From: Solirubrobacter ginsenosidimutans
Lineage (GTDB): Bacteria > Actinomycetota > Thermoleophilia > Solirubrobacterales > Solirubrobacteraceae
Reading direction: 5' to 3'
Assembly (NCBI RefSeq): GCF_027587205.1
Contig: NZ_JAPDOD010000024.1
Span: 88,497-152,496, forward strand
DNA: 64,000 bases
The notes under the pieces are model-generated. The model had not been told where the DNA came from and did no database searches. It saw only the letters and a program-made list of their open reading frames with translations. The position numbers and the translations under genes are program-made. Of this stretch, positions 39,812-47,810 are shown piece after piece (position 1 is the stretch's first letter; every line of letters starts with the position of its first letter).

Positions 39812-41092
39812 CTAGCGTCTCCTCAACGCGCGGAACTCGTCGAGGGCGATCGTGTCCGTGGACTGATCGGCGGTCTCGAAGCCTGCGGCGGCGGCGTCGG
39901 CCGACCAGAAGCCGGGATGGTCGGCGAGCCAGCGCTTGGCGTCGGCGCGTCCGGCCTGCAGCAGGCGCTCGATGAAGACCTCGTCGAAGAGCACGAACGA
40001 GAGCAGCTCGCCGCGCGACTGCGCGCGGCCGCCGCCCAGCAGCCGGGCCAGCAGCGCGAAGTCGGGGGAGCGCAACCCGCGCAGACCGCCGTAGCGCTCC
40101 TGGAAGACCGCCTCGGCCAGCGCGCCGATCTCCCCGCGACGCGACGGCGCCACCAGCGCGTAGGAGATCCGGCGATACGGCGGACGGCCGTGGGCCTCGC
40201 GGTAGGCGCGGGCGGCGCGCGAGGTGCCGGTGGTGGGCGACTCGGCGAAGAAGGCATTGACCGCGAGCATCCGGCGGACGTCGTGGGCGACCTGGTCCAG
40301 CAGCAGCCCGTCGAGGGCGTTGGCGGCGACGTCGGCCAGCCGTGGGAGGCGACCCGGCACCGCCGCGGGACGTTCCGCCGCGAGCGGCTCGTAGCCGACG
40401 ACGATCACCCGCTCCGCGCCGAGCGCGAGAGCAGGGGCGATCGGCGCGTTCAGGCGGGTCGCGCCGTCGACGTAGTGGCCGCTGGCGCCGAGCGGCGCGG
40501 TCACCTCGACCGGCGGGAACAGCATCGGAATCGCCGCCGACGCGCGCACGTGCTGGCCCTCCAGGCGGGTGTGCACGTAGTGGATCTCGCGATCCGACCG
40601 CGGCGGCGCGGCCGCGCTCTCGACGAACCCGACGGGCAGCCCGCGCTCGAGCGACGTCGCGACGACGCAGACCGCGTGCATCAGGCCGCAGGCGACGTTG
40701 GCGTGCAGCGCATCCCAGTCGATCCAGCGCTCCAGGCTGCGCGCCAGCGGCGAGGGATCGAGCACCGACGCCGCGCGCATCCCAGGCAGCTCGAGCACCT
40801 CGCCCGCCAGCCGCAGCAGCCCCAGGCCCGTCCCGACGCCGATCACCGGTGAGATCACGCTCGACTTGCGCACCGAGCGCCAGTGCTCGAGGAACGTCTC
40901 CGCCTGCTCGGCCGCCGGCTTGGCCGCGACCGCGCCCGCGACCGCCGCGTTGATCCCGCCGACGCTCGTCCCGCACACGATCTCGACCCGCTCGCCGCGC
41001 GCCTCCAAGGCGGGGATCAGCACGGACAGCGCGCCCGCCTCATAGGCGCCGCGCGCGCCCCCGCCGGGCAGGACGAGACCGATCTGGGGCAC
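39812..41092 (-). CDS. Patatin-like phospholipase family protein
   Basis: Ser-Asp dyad acyl hydrolase of 426 residues. The oxyanion motif is IGLVLPGGGARGAYEAGALS, the nucleophile elbow is VCGTSVGGINAAVAG and the catalytic Asp is in GHYVDGATRLNAPI. The region IPMLFPPVEVTAPLG also fits bacterial patatins. The length exceeds minimal patatins because of a C-terminal helical extension with Arg-rich loops. The likely substrate is phospholipid acyl chains. GTG 41092 begins right at the fold. Confidence 0.92.
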   Translation of the reverse strand: MPQIGLVLPGGGARGAYEAGALSVLIPALEARGERVEIVCGTSVGGINAAVAGAVAAKPAAEQAETFLEHWRSVRKSSVISPVIGVGTGLGLLRLAGEVLELPGMRAASVLDPSPLARSLERWIDWDALHANVACGLMHAVCVVATSLERGLPVGFVESAAAPPRSDREIHYVHTRLEGQHVRASAAIPMLFPPVEVTAPLGASGHYVDGATRLNAPIAPALALGAERVIVVGYEPLAAERPAAVPGRLPRLADVAANALDGLLLDQVAHDVRRMLAVNAFFAESPTTGTSRAARAYREAHGRPPYRRISYALVAPSRRGEIGALAEAVFQERYGGLRGLRSPDFALLARLLGGGRAQSRGELLSFVLFDEVFIERLLQAGRADAKRWLADHPGFWSADAAAAGFETADQSTDTIALDEFRALRRR

Positions 41093-41165
41093 TGCGTGCA
41101 AGGGTCGCGCGGCGACGCCGGTGCCCGTGTGGCCAGCGGGCCAAGATGTGCCGGCCGCCGGTCGA

Positions 41166-41489
41166 CTAAGCGGCCAGGTCTTCGAGCGCGGCTTCGCGGC
41201 TCGCGTAGAGCGCCAGCAGCCGGTCCACACCGCGGAAGCGGAAGATCGACGGCGGCTCTCCCTGCGCCAGCACCAGCGCGACGCGCCCACCGTGCTTGCG
41301 GGCGCGGGCGGACGCGGTGAGCAGCGACGAGAGACCGGAGGAGTCGATGAACGTGACGTCGGTCAGATCGACCACGAGGTTGTGGGCACCCGCGGCGAAG
41401 GCCTGGTCGAGCTCGCGGTCGAAGCCGCGCACGTTGGAGAACGTCACCTCGCCGCGCACCGGCACGACGGTCGTGGACTCAGGCGTCAT
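41166..41489 (-). CDS. STAS-domain anti-sigma-factor antagonist
   Basis: A 107-residue STAS protein: VRGEVTFSNVRGFDRELDQA, LVVDLTDVTFIDSSGLSSLL with the phosphorylatable Ser in DSSG, and SRARKHGGRVALVLAQG-like sequence. It starts inside the last codons of the phosphatase/kinase gene (11-bp overlap), so the two are made together. In partner switching, dephosphorylated STAS protein sequesters the anti-sigma kinase; the neighbour supplies both opposing activities. Confidence 0.94.
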   Translation of the reverse strand: MTPESTTVVPVRGEVTFSNVRGFDRELDQAFAAGAHNLVVDLTDVTFIDSSGLSSLLTASARARKHGGRVALVLAQGEPPSIFRFRGVDRLLALYASREAALEDLAA

Positions 41490-43476
41490 CGGCGCGCTCC
41501 AGTTCCAGCCACATCCGGTGGCGCTCTCCCCGCTCCGCGCCCCAGCGCACCGCGCAGCGGTCGACGAGGTAGAGGCCCCAGCCGCCGGGACCCTCGGGCG
41601 CGGCGACCGGCCGCTCGGGCAGCTCGAAGCCGGTGCCCTCGTCGAGCACGCTCAGATGGACCCGGTCGGCCGTCAGCCGCAGCTGGATCTCGACCGTTCC
41701 GGCGGCGACGCCGGTGTGGCGGACGGCGTTGGCGACCAGCTCCGTCGCCAGCAGCCGCAGGTCCTGCGCGAGGCGCGGGCCGAGCTCCTCGGCGAGCGGC
41801 GCGAGCGCGGCGGCGACGTCGCGCGCGGCGTGCGGGGTCGCCGCGAAGCGCTCGGACACGCGCGGCCTGGCGGTGACCTGCACGGCGAGGCAGGCGATGT
41901 CGTCGCGGGGGTTGCCGCCCGCGTTGGCGACCGCGGTGGCCTCGAGGTGGGCGACGACCGGGCCGGGGCCGCCGGCGGCGCGCTCGGCGACCAGAGCCCC
42001 GAGGTCCTCCTCGGTGAGGATGAGCCGCGGCGCGGCGGCCTCGGTGACGCCGTCGGTGTAAAAGGCCAGCAGGTCGCCGGGAGCGAGCTGGAGCGCCACC
42101 TCGGGCAGGTCCGGCCGCTCGATGATGCCCAGCGGCGTGCCGACGTCCCCGAGCGGTGTGGCGTGGCCACCGATCCAGGCGATCGGCAGCGGATGCCCCG
42201 CCGTGGTCAGCTCGATCCGCGCCCCTTCGTCGTTGAACTCGAGGCGGGCGAGGGCGACGGTCACGAAGCCGGGGGCGCGCTGGCGCAGGAGCGCGTCGTT
42301 GAGGCGGGCGAGCAGGTAGCTCGGGCGCAGCCCGGCGACGGCGTGCGCGCGCAGCGTGTAGCGGGCGAGCGCGGTGACCGCGGCGGCCTGCGGGCCCTTG
42401 CCGCAGACGTCCCCGACGACCAGCGCCCAGCTTCCGTCGCTCTGGCGGAAGACGTCGTAGAAGTCGCCGCCGACCTCGTTCCCCTCGCCCGCCGCTCGGT
42501 AGCTGGCGGCGAGCTCCAGGCCCGCGATCTGCGGCAGGTGGGGCGGGAGCAGCGCGCGCTGCAGCGTCTGCGCGGTGCGGGTGCGCTCCTGGTACAGGCG
42601 CGCGTTCTCGATCGCGATCGCCGACTGCGCCGCGATTCCGGCGACCATGTGCTCGTCCTCGTCGGAGAACATGCCGGGCTCCGGATGGCCGAAGAAGAGC
42701 CCGCCCGCGACCTCGCCGTCGGACGTGACGACCGGCACGGCGAGGTAGCTGCGCACGGGCAGGTGACCCTCCGGCATGCCGTGGTACGGCGCGCTGCGGC
42801 CGTAGCGGGGGTCCTTGCGCACGTCGTCGAGCCGGACGACGCCCTCACCATTGAACGTGGGGCCGAAGATCTCGGTGTTGCGCGGCATCGGGAAGCGCTC
42901 GAAGGCGCTGCGGTCGACGCCCGACAGCGTGTAGAGCATGTACGCCTCGCCGGCGTCGGAGATCACGTTGTAGAAGAAGGCGCCGAACGCGGCGGGGGTG
43001 AGCTCGCGGGCCGCATCGGTGGCGAGCTGGACGATCTCGCGCAGGTCCAGTCGCCCTGCGATCGCGCTGCCGACCCGCTGGAGCGCCTCCGCGCGCTGCT
43101 TCTCGCGCAGCAGTCGCCGGCCCGTCTCCTCGGCCTCCACGCGCGCCGCGTGCTCGCGCTTGAGCAGCTCCAGCGTCTCGATCGCGTTGGCCGCCATCTG
43201 CGCGAGCTGGATCACGATCGCCTCGTCCTCGGGCGTGAAGTCCGTGTCCTTGTCCCACAGCTCGATCATGCCGAGGCTCGTCCCGTCGCGGGCGATCAGC
43301 GGCGTGACCAGACGCGGACCCGCCGGACCGCCGTTGGAGTCGCGGCGGGCGACGCCCTGACGCGCGCCGATCACGTCCCGCGCCGCCTTGGCGACGATCG
43401 CCAGCACGTCGTCGTCGGTCGCGGCCGCCGTGACCGCGCGGGCGGCATCGGCGAGCGATCGGAGCGGGTCGCTCAT
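41479..43476 (-). CDS. GAF-GAF-PP2C (SpoIIE)-HATPase partner-switch sensor
   Basis: A 665-residue cytoplasmic signalling protein. GAF domains lie around residues 5-110 (VTPLIARDGTSLGMIELWDK) and 145-310 (RSYLAVPVVTSDGEVAGGLF, MVAGIAAQSAIAIENARLYQ). The PP2C/SpoIIE phosphatase is at 325-520 (AAGEGNEVGGDFYDVFRQSD, VVGDVCGKGPQAAAVTALAR, LLAFYTDGVTE). The C-terminal RsbW-like HATPase has LATELVANAVRHTG (N box) and GPGGWGLYLVDRCAVRWG (G box). One chain thus holds a phosphatase and an anti-sigma-type kinase acting on the STAS protein encoded in the overlap. Confidence 0.95.
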   Translation of the reverse strand: MSDPLRSLADAARAVTAAATDDDVLAIVAKAARDVIGARQGVARRDSNGGPAGPRLVTPLIARDGTSLGMIELWDKDTDFTPEDEAIVIQLAQMAANAIETLELLKREHAARVEAEETGRRLLREKQRAEALQRVGSAIAGRLDLREIVQLATDAARELTPAAFGAFFYNVISDAGEAYMLYTLSGVDRSAFERFPMPRNTEIFGPTFNGEGVVRLDDVRKDPRYGRSAPYHGMPEGHLPVRSYLAVPVVTSDGEVAGGLFFGHPEPGMFSDEDEHMVAGIAAQSAIAIENARLYQERTRTAQTLQRALLPPHLPQIAGLELAASYRAAGEGNEVGGDFYDVFRQSDGSWALVVGDVCGKGPQAAAVTALARYTLRAHAVAGLRPSYLLARLNDALLRQRAPGFVTVALARLEFNDEGARIELTTAGHPLPIAWIGGHATPLGDVGTPLGIIERPDLPEVALQLAPGDLLAFYTDGVTEAAAPRLILTEEDLGALVAERAAGGPGPVVAHLEATAVANAGGNPRDDIACLAVQVTARPRVSERFAATPHAARDVAAALAPLAEELGPRLAQDLRLLATELVANAVRHTGVAAGTVEIQLRLTADRVHLSVLDEGTGFELPERPVAAPEGPGGWGLYLVDRCAVRWGAERGERHRMWLELERADDA

Positions 43477-43555
43477 CGGTGAGGATCGTAATGATGCCGC
43501 CGGCTACTGGGGCTAGCCACCGAACGCCGTCCAGCGCGCGGGTGGGCGTGGCATC

Positions 43556-43780
43556 ATGAAAGAGATGAGCGACCTCGAGCGCCGCGGCGGATCCCGCATG
43601 ACCCGAAAGCAGCGCGAAAAGCGCGCCTATCGCCTCGTCCTGGCGACGGGGACCTTCGGTTTGATCGGCGTCGCGGGCATTCTGCTCGCGATCGTGACGA
43701 GCCTCGGCGCCTTCTGGCCGATCGTCTCGCTGATCATCGCGGCGATCTGCTTCGTGATCCTGCGCCGCTCGGTGCGCTGA
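43556..43780 (+). CDS. Small two-helix membrane protein, unknown
   Basis: A 74-residue protein with a basic N-terminus (RMTRKQREKRAYRL) and two membrane helices (LVLATGTFGLIGVAGILLAI and IVSLIIAAICFVIL). ATGs at 43556 and 43565 are both possible. It is divergent from the sensor gene by 79 bp. The stop codon lies inside a terminator hairpin. No family is recognised. Confidence 0.75.
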   Translation: MKEMSDLERRGGSRMTRKQREKRAYRLVLATGTFGLIGVAGILLAIVTSLGAFWPIVSLIIAAICFVILRRSVR

Positions 43781-43793
43781 GCACGCACCGAGC
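43767..43793. terminator. Bidirectional hairpin terminator
   Basis: Perfect 10-bp stem GCTCGGTGCG / CGCACCGAGC with a 7-nt loop. It overlaps the stop codon of the small membrane protein and lies between that gene and the convergent ycnI-like gene, so it can end both transcripts. Confidence 0.72.
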
Positions 43794-43812
43794 GGGGGCC
43801 TGACGCGACGCG

Positions 43813-44517
43813 CTACGCCAGGCTCTTGGCGCGGCGTCCGGACATGACGCCGAACACGCCCACGATCAGGCCGAGCGCGCCCACGATCAGCGCCACGATC
43901 GCGAGGCCGTTGGACGAGCCGCCATCGTCGCTGCTGGACGCCGCCGGCGTGGCCGTGGCGGCGGCCTGAGTGGCCGCGGGAGTGGCGGCGGGAGCCGCGC
44001 CGGACTCGTCGGCCGCGGCGGTGACCGACACGGTCGGGGCCGGGTTGTCGGAGCTCTCCGCGCCGATCCAGCGGACGACTTCCTTGTTGGAGTAGGTCTG
44101 CAGGGCCTTGAAGGTCAGCGTGTCGCCGGCCTTGCCGGGGATCTGGACCGAGAGGCCGAAGTCCTCGAAGCCGCCCGGCGGGATCGCGTCGGCGGCGGAC
44201 TTCGCCGTCCACGTGATCGTGTTGACGCCCTCGGTGACCTCGCCGTCGTCGGTCTGGACCGGTTTGGCGAGCTTCTTCTTGGTCACCTTGATGTCCCACC
44301 CCGGATTGGCCTCGAAGGAGGCGTCCGCGAAGCCCTCGGGGAACTGGACGACGATCTTGTTGGTGCTGGCGTCGTCGCGCTCGTTGGGGACGCGGACGTC
44401 GAGGCGGGTGAAGCTGCCCGCGGCGGCCGTGTTCGGCTGGACGGTGACGTGGGCGTCGGCTGCAGCCGGGACGACGAGCGCGAGGGCGGCGGTGGTGAGC
44501 AGTGCGGTCTTGAGCAT
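43813..44517 (-). CDS. ycnI: YcnI-like (DUF1775) copper-binding protein, membrane-anchored
   Basis: A 234-residue secreted protein. The signal peptide ends VVPAAADA, exposing His at the mature N-terminus (HVTVQPNTAAAGSFTRLDVR). YcnI proteins bind copper through this His and a nearby Trp/Glu. The family domain continues with VVQFPEGFADASFEANPGWD and FEDFGLSVQIPGKAGDTLTF. A Ser/Ala/Thr linker and a C-terminal membrane helix (GLAIVALIVGALGLIVGVFG) with a short basic tail anchor it outside. ATG 44517 has AGGGAGGA at ideal spacing. It is the last gene of the copper operon. Confidence 0.93.
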   Translation of the reverse strand: MLKTALLTTAALALVVPAAADAHVTVQPNTAAAGSFTRLDVRVPNERDDASTNKIVVQFPEGFADASFEANPGWDIKVTKKKLAKPVQTDDGEVTEGVNTITWTAKSAADAIPPGGFEDFGLSVQIPGKAGDTLTFKALQTYSNKEVVRWIGAESSDNPAPTVSVTAAADESGAAPAATPAATQAAATATPAASSSDDGGSSNGLAIVALIVGALGLIVGVFGVMSGRRAKSLA

Positions 44518-44534
44518 GTGGGTCCTCCCTGCGC

Positions 44535-46361
44535 TCATTGGATCGGAACGGTGAAGCGGGTCTGGTACTGGTCGAAGTCCGACACGCGGTCGGTGACCGA
44601 GATGATCCATTTGCCCTTCACGGACAGGGTCGCGCCGTCGACGACGTAGTGGCCGGGGCCGGCGACGTGCGAGTTCAGCGTCAGCGGCGGCACGTTCTTG
44701 GACGGCATCGCGGCGGTCACGTCGAGCTCCTTCGTCTGCTCGAACGCGGCGCCGGTCTTGCGATCGAAGAGGTACAGGTGCAGCTGGTTGGGGCCGACCT
44801 TCGCGGGGTCGACGGTGACCTCCAGCCGTGCGGGCCCGATGATCGCGGTCGTGGCGTACGGGCCGCTGGACTCCGCGACCGACGGCGCATAACTCGAGAG
44901 CGCGCCCGTGACGGCGATCGCCGTCAGGCCGAGCAGGAACTCAAGGCGCAACGTGCGCCGCAGCAGGACGCCCGCCTTGCCGGGCGTGGAGTCATCCGCG
45001 GCCGCCTTGCGCAGCTCGGGCAGGATCTCCTGGCGGTTGATGTAGCCCAGCGCGATGATCGCGACCGCGACCATGACCTTGATCAGGACGGCGCGGCCGA
45101 AGGCGCTGTCCAGCAGCGCCGGGAAGCTGCGGACCTCGACGATCGCCTGGACGACGCCGGAGAGCAGCAGCACGGGCAGCGCGATGCTGGCGATCGCGCT
45201 GAAGCGCCCGACGACGCCCGCGAGCAGCGGCGTCCGCTGATCGGGCTCGAGCTCCGCGGTCGCGGCCCGCAGCGCGAACACGAGCACCGCGATCCCGCCG
45301 AGCCACGCGCTCATCGCGAGCACGTGCAGCAGGTTCGCGGGGAGCAGGATCGCCACCGGCGACTGCACGCTCGTGTGGCCGCCGAAGCTCGGCAGCAGCA
45401 CGAGGGCGAACAGCGGGACCGAGAGGGCGACGAGGTGCGGCGTGGAGACGGGCACGGCCGCGCGGGCCGGCGCGGGGATGGTGGCCGCGGCGCCGCTCGG
45501 CGCCGTCCCGCGGGCCGAGGCGGCGCCGCCCGCCAGGACCAGCGCGGGCTCGCCCTCAGGTGGCGGGTCGACGACGCGTGGCTCGCCGCGCGGCCGCAGC
45601 GGCTTCGTCGCGAGGACGATCAGCGCGATGATCCAGAGCGCGGCGCCGATGCCCCACGCGCGGCCGAAGCGGGTCCCGAGGACCTCTTTGATCGTGTCCG
45701 GGCGGGCGGCGGACCAGAACGTGGCGCCCTCGCCGACGGCGCCCTGAAGCGCGAGCGCGGCGACGGCGGAGACGACACCCAGGATCCCCGCGACCAGCAG
45801 GAGTCGCTCGAGCTTGGCGATGAACGGCCGCGAGGTGACGCCGAGGCGGCGCCAGCACGCGAGGAAGAAGATCAGCGTGCCGAGGCCGAGCGCGATCGCG
45901 GCGTACTGCAGCGCGCGGGCGACGCCCAGCGCGGCGGTGGTGATCTTGCCCGACTTGCTGCCGGTGGCGAGGAGCTGATCGAGCGACTCCGACGGCGCGG
46001 ACGCCTCGCCGACGGTGAAGACGAAGCCGGAGGAGACGACGTGGCCGTCGGCGGAGACGACCCGGTAGGTGGCCGTGTAGGTGCCGTCGCCGAGGCCGGG
46101 CTTGAGCTTGACCGCGATGTCGGCGCCCTTGCCGCCCGGGTGGAACGCCTTGCCGGTCTGGACCTCCTGGCCTTTGGAGTCGAAGATCCGCAGCGCGCCG
46201 AAGCTCGCCTCGACCGATTCGTCGAAGCGGAACGTGACCTCGGCGGGCGGCTTGTCCAGCTTGGCCCCGCGTTGCGGGACGGTCTGTTGCAGCGTCGCGT
46301 GGGCGAGGGCGGAGGCGGGCAGCAGCGCGAGCGCGACGAGCGCCAGCGCGATCGCTCTCAC
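44535..46361 (-). CDS. CopC-CopD fusion copper protein with C-terminal FixH/YtkA-like domain
   Basis: A 608-residue copper uptake or handling protein. After the signal peptide (VALALLPASALA) the CopC domain starts with HATLQQTVPQRGAKL (His1 copper ligand) and contains VSADGHVVSSGFVF. About eight CopD membrane helices follow (ALQYAAIALGLGTLIFFLAC, LLHVLAMSAWLGGIAVLVFA with a conserved His, and more). The last 110 residues form a beta domain (LEVTVDPAKVGPNQLHLYLF, WIISVTDRVSDFDQYQTRF) like YtkA/FixH. GTG 46361 or 46364 is the start; both lie in the overlap with the preceding gene. Confidence 0.93.
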   Translation of the reverse strand: MRAIALALVALALLPASALAHATLQQTVPQRGAKLDKPPAEVTFRFDESVEASFGALRIFDSKGQEVQTGKAFHPGGKGADIAVKLKPGLGDGTYTATYRVVSADGHVVSSGFVFTVGEASAPSESLDQLLATGSKSGKITTAALGVARALQYAAIALGLGTLIFFLACWRRLGVTSRPFIAKLERLLLVAGILGVVSAVAALALQGAVGEGATFWSAARPDTIKEVLGTRFGRAWGIGAALWIIALIVLATKPLRPRGEPRVVDPPPEGEPALVLAGGAASARGTAPSGAAATIPAPARAAVPVSTPHLVALSVPLFALVLLPSFGGHTSVQSPVAILLPANLLHVLAMSAWLGGIAVLVFALRAATAELEPDQRTPLLAGVVGRFSAIASIALPVLLLSGVVQAIVEVRSFPALLDSAFGRAVLIKVMVAVAIIALGYINRQEILPELRKAAADDSTPGKAGVLLRRTLRLEFLLGLTAIAVTGALSSYAPSVAESSGPYATTAIIGPARLEVTVDPAKVGPNQLHLYLFDRKTGAAFEQTKELDVTAAMPSKNVPPLTLNSHVAGPGHYVVDGATLSVKGKWIISVTDRVSDFDQYQTRFTVPIQ

Positions 46362-47050
46362 CACGCCTCCACGACCTCCTTCTTCTTCTGCGGGGCGCCG
46401 CCGTCTCCGCCGCCGTCGCCGTCGCCGTCGGCACGGCGCCGGCGGATGATGAAGACGGCGATCGACAGGGCGATCAGCAGCGCGGCGAAGGCGAAGATCG
46501 CGCCGACCGGCAGGCCGCCCTCGTCGAGCGGGACCCACGTCAGCGTGCCGGCGATGGTGCCCTTGTCGCCGGCGACCTGGATCGGCACGGTCCAGTTGTC
46601 GATCTTGGTCTTGACGCTCTTGTCCTTGAGGTTGGGCGGGTCGCTCTTGCCCATCCAGTGCGCACGATGGTCGTGCCATTCAAAGCGCGAGCTGCGCGAG
46701 AGCTGCTTCCACTTGGGCTCGCTGCCGAGGCCCTTCGGCACCGACGTCTCGCCCAGGCGATCCTCGTTGAGGTAATACGCCTCGGAGTTCGTGTTGACCT
46801 GGACCGTGCCGTCCTTGAGCAGCTGCGCGTACGGCTTGTTCTGGTAGTCCAGGATCGTGATGTCCTGACCGCTCGTGTTGTGCATGAGCAGCCGGTCATC
46901 GAAGTTCAGGACCGAGACGTCGACGCCCTTGACGGCGGGCGTGACCGACGTGACGAGCGAGCGGTAGTGGGGATTGCCCTGGTGGGCGAGGGCCACGGGC
47001 GCGCTGAGCAGGAGCGCGACGACCGCGGCGCCGAAGGCGAGGGTCCGCAA
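46358..47050 (-). CDS. Secreted membrane-anchored protein of the copper operon; unrecognised family, mature N-terminal His
   Basis: A 230-residue protein. A signal peptide (LAFGAAVVALLLSAPVALA) should leave His as the first mature residue (HQGNPHYRSLV). The domain is beta-rich and has a histidine cluster (RFEWHDHRAHWMGKSDPPNL), then a membrane helix (VGAIFAFAALLIALSIAVFI), basic residues and an acidic/Gly cytoplasmic tail. I recognise no named family. The TTG start has a perfect AAGGAGG site. Its neighbours CopC-CopD and YcnI also expose N-terminal His, so a His-brace copper site is plausible but unproven. Confidence 0.82.
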   Translation of the reverse strand: MRTLAFGAAVVALLLSAPVALAHQGNPHYRSLVTSVTPAVKGVDVSVLNFDDRLLMHNTSGQDITILDYQNKPYAQLLKDGTVQVNTNSEAYYLNEDRLGETSVPKGLGSEPKWKQLSRSSRFEWHDHRAHWMGKSDPPNLKDKSVKTKIDNWTVPIQVAGDKGTIAGTLTWVPLDEGGLPVGAIFAFAALLIALSIAVFIIRRRRADGDGDGGGDGGAPQKKKEVVEAW

Positions 47051-47086
47051 GGGGACCTCCTTACATGTGCTGGGAGGAAAGACGGT

Positions 47087-47398
47087 CTAGGCGAGGTGAA
47101 GCGCCGCGACCGGCGGTCCACGAAGCTGCCGCGTGCTGCGCTCCAGCAGCGAGCCGAGCGGGCGCTCGAGCACGGGCGACCAGCGCCGCGCGAGCGGCCG
47201 CAGCCGGACCGGCTCCTTCCGGCGCCGGGCGAGGATCGCGTCCTCGCCGATGAAGCGCCCGCTGAGCAGCAGCCCGAACAACAGCAGGATCGGCCCGCCG
47301 TAGAACACGAGCTCCTGCATCCCTGTCAGCCCCTGCACAGCGGCGAGCACCAGCGCGGCGCAGCCGAGAATGACCAGGAGTGCACGGGGCGTGCGCAT
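47087..47398 (-). CDS. Small two-helix membrane protein at the head of the copper operon
   Basis: A 103-residue protein. Two membrane helices (LLVILGCAALVLAAVQGL and LVFYGGPILLLFGLLLSGRF) are followed by a strongly basic cytoplasmic tail (LARRRKEPVRLRPLARRWS). It lies 36 bp upstream of the copper-operon gene at 47050 and is divergent from the cytochrome gene by 46 bp. No known family; an assembly or regulatory role is only guesswork. Confidence 0.72.
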   Translation of the reverse strand: MRTPRALLVILGCAALVLAAVQGLTGMQELVFYGGPILLLFGLLLSGRFIGEDAILARRRKEPVRLRPLARRWSPVLERPLGSLLERSTRQLRGPPVAALHLA

Positions 47399-47444
47399 GC
47401 GCTGCCTAATGTAGACGGAGGTTGACGCGAGGTACAGTGCGCGC

Positions 47445-47777
47445 GTGAAGCTCCGTCTATCCCTTGCTGCGGTCCTCGTCGCCTTCGTCGCCGGGTGCGG
47501 CGGCTCGAGCGGGGAATCCAACACGCCCGCGCCCGCCTCCGACTCCGGCGGGAAGCAGCTCTTCACCGACAACTGCTCCAGCTGCCACACCTTGGCCGCC
47601 GCGGGCGCCACGGGCCAGGTCGGCCCGAACCTCGACCAGCTGCGGCCGGGCCCGGACCTCGTCACGCGCCAGGTCAACAGCGGCGGCGGTGCGATGCCCT
47701 CCTTCAAGGGCAAGCTGACCGACGCGCAGATCAAGCAGATCGCGGACTACGTCTCCGCGAACGCCGGCAAGTCGTAG
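47445..47777 (+). CDS. c-type cytochrome lipoprotein
   Basis: A 110-residue electron carrier. The signal ends in the lipobox VAGC, and the haem motif is CSSCH in FTDNCSSCHTLAAAGATGQVG. The class I fold continues with PNLDQLRPGPDLVTRQVNSG, then GAMPSFKGKLTDAQIKQIAD with the axial Met. It is therefore membrane-tethered on the outside. GTG 47445 is the start. Divergence from the copper operon suggests a link to terminal oxidase maturation or respiration. Confidence 0.92.
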   Translation: MKLRLSLAAVLVAFVAGCGGSSGESNTPAPASDSGGKQLFTDNCSSCHTLAAAGATGQVGPNLDQLRPGPDLVTRQVNSGGGAMPSFKGKLTDAQIKQIADYVSANAGKS

Positions 47778-47780
47778 TAG

Positions 47781-47802
47781 GGGCGCGGCCGGAGCCGCGC
47801 CC
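47781..47802. terminator. Hairpin terminator between the cytochrome and DEAD-box genes
   Basis: Perfect 9-bp stem GGGCGCGGC / GCCGCGCCC with a CGGA tetraloop, 3 nt after the cytochrome stop codon. It lies between convergent genes and may serve both. Confidence 0.78.
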
Positions 47803-47810
47803 GTTCCGCG

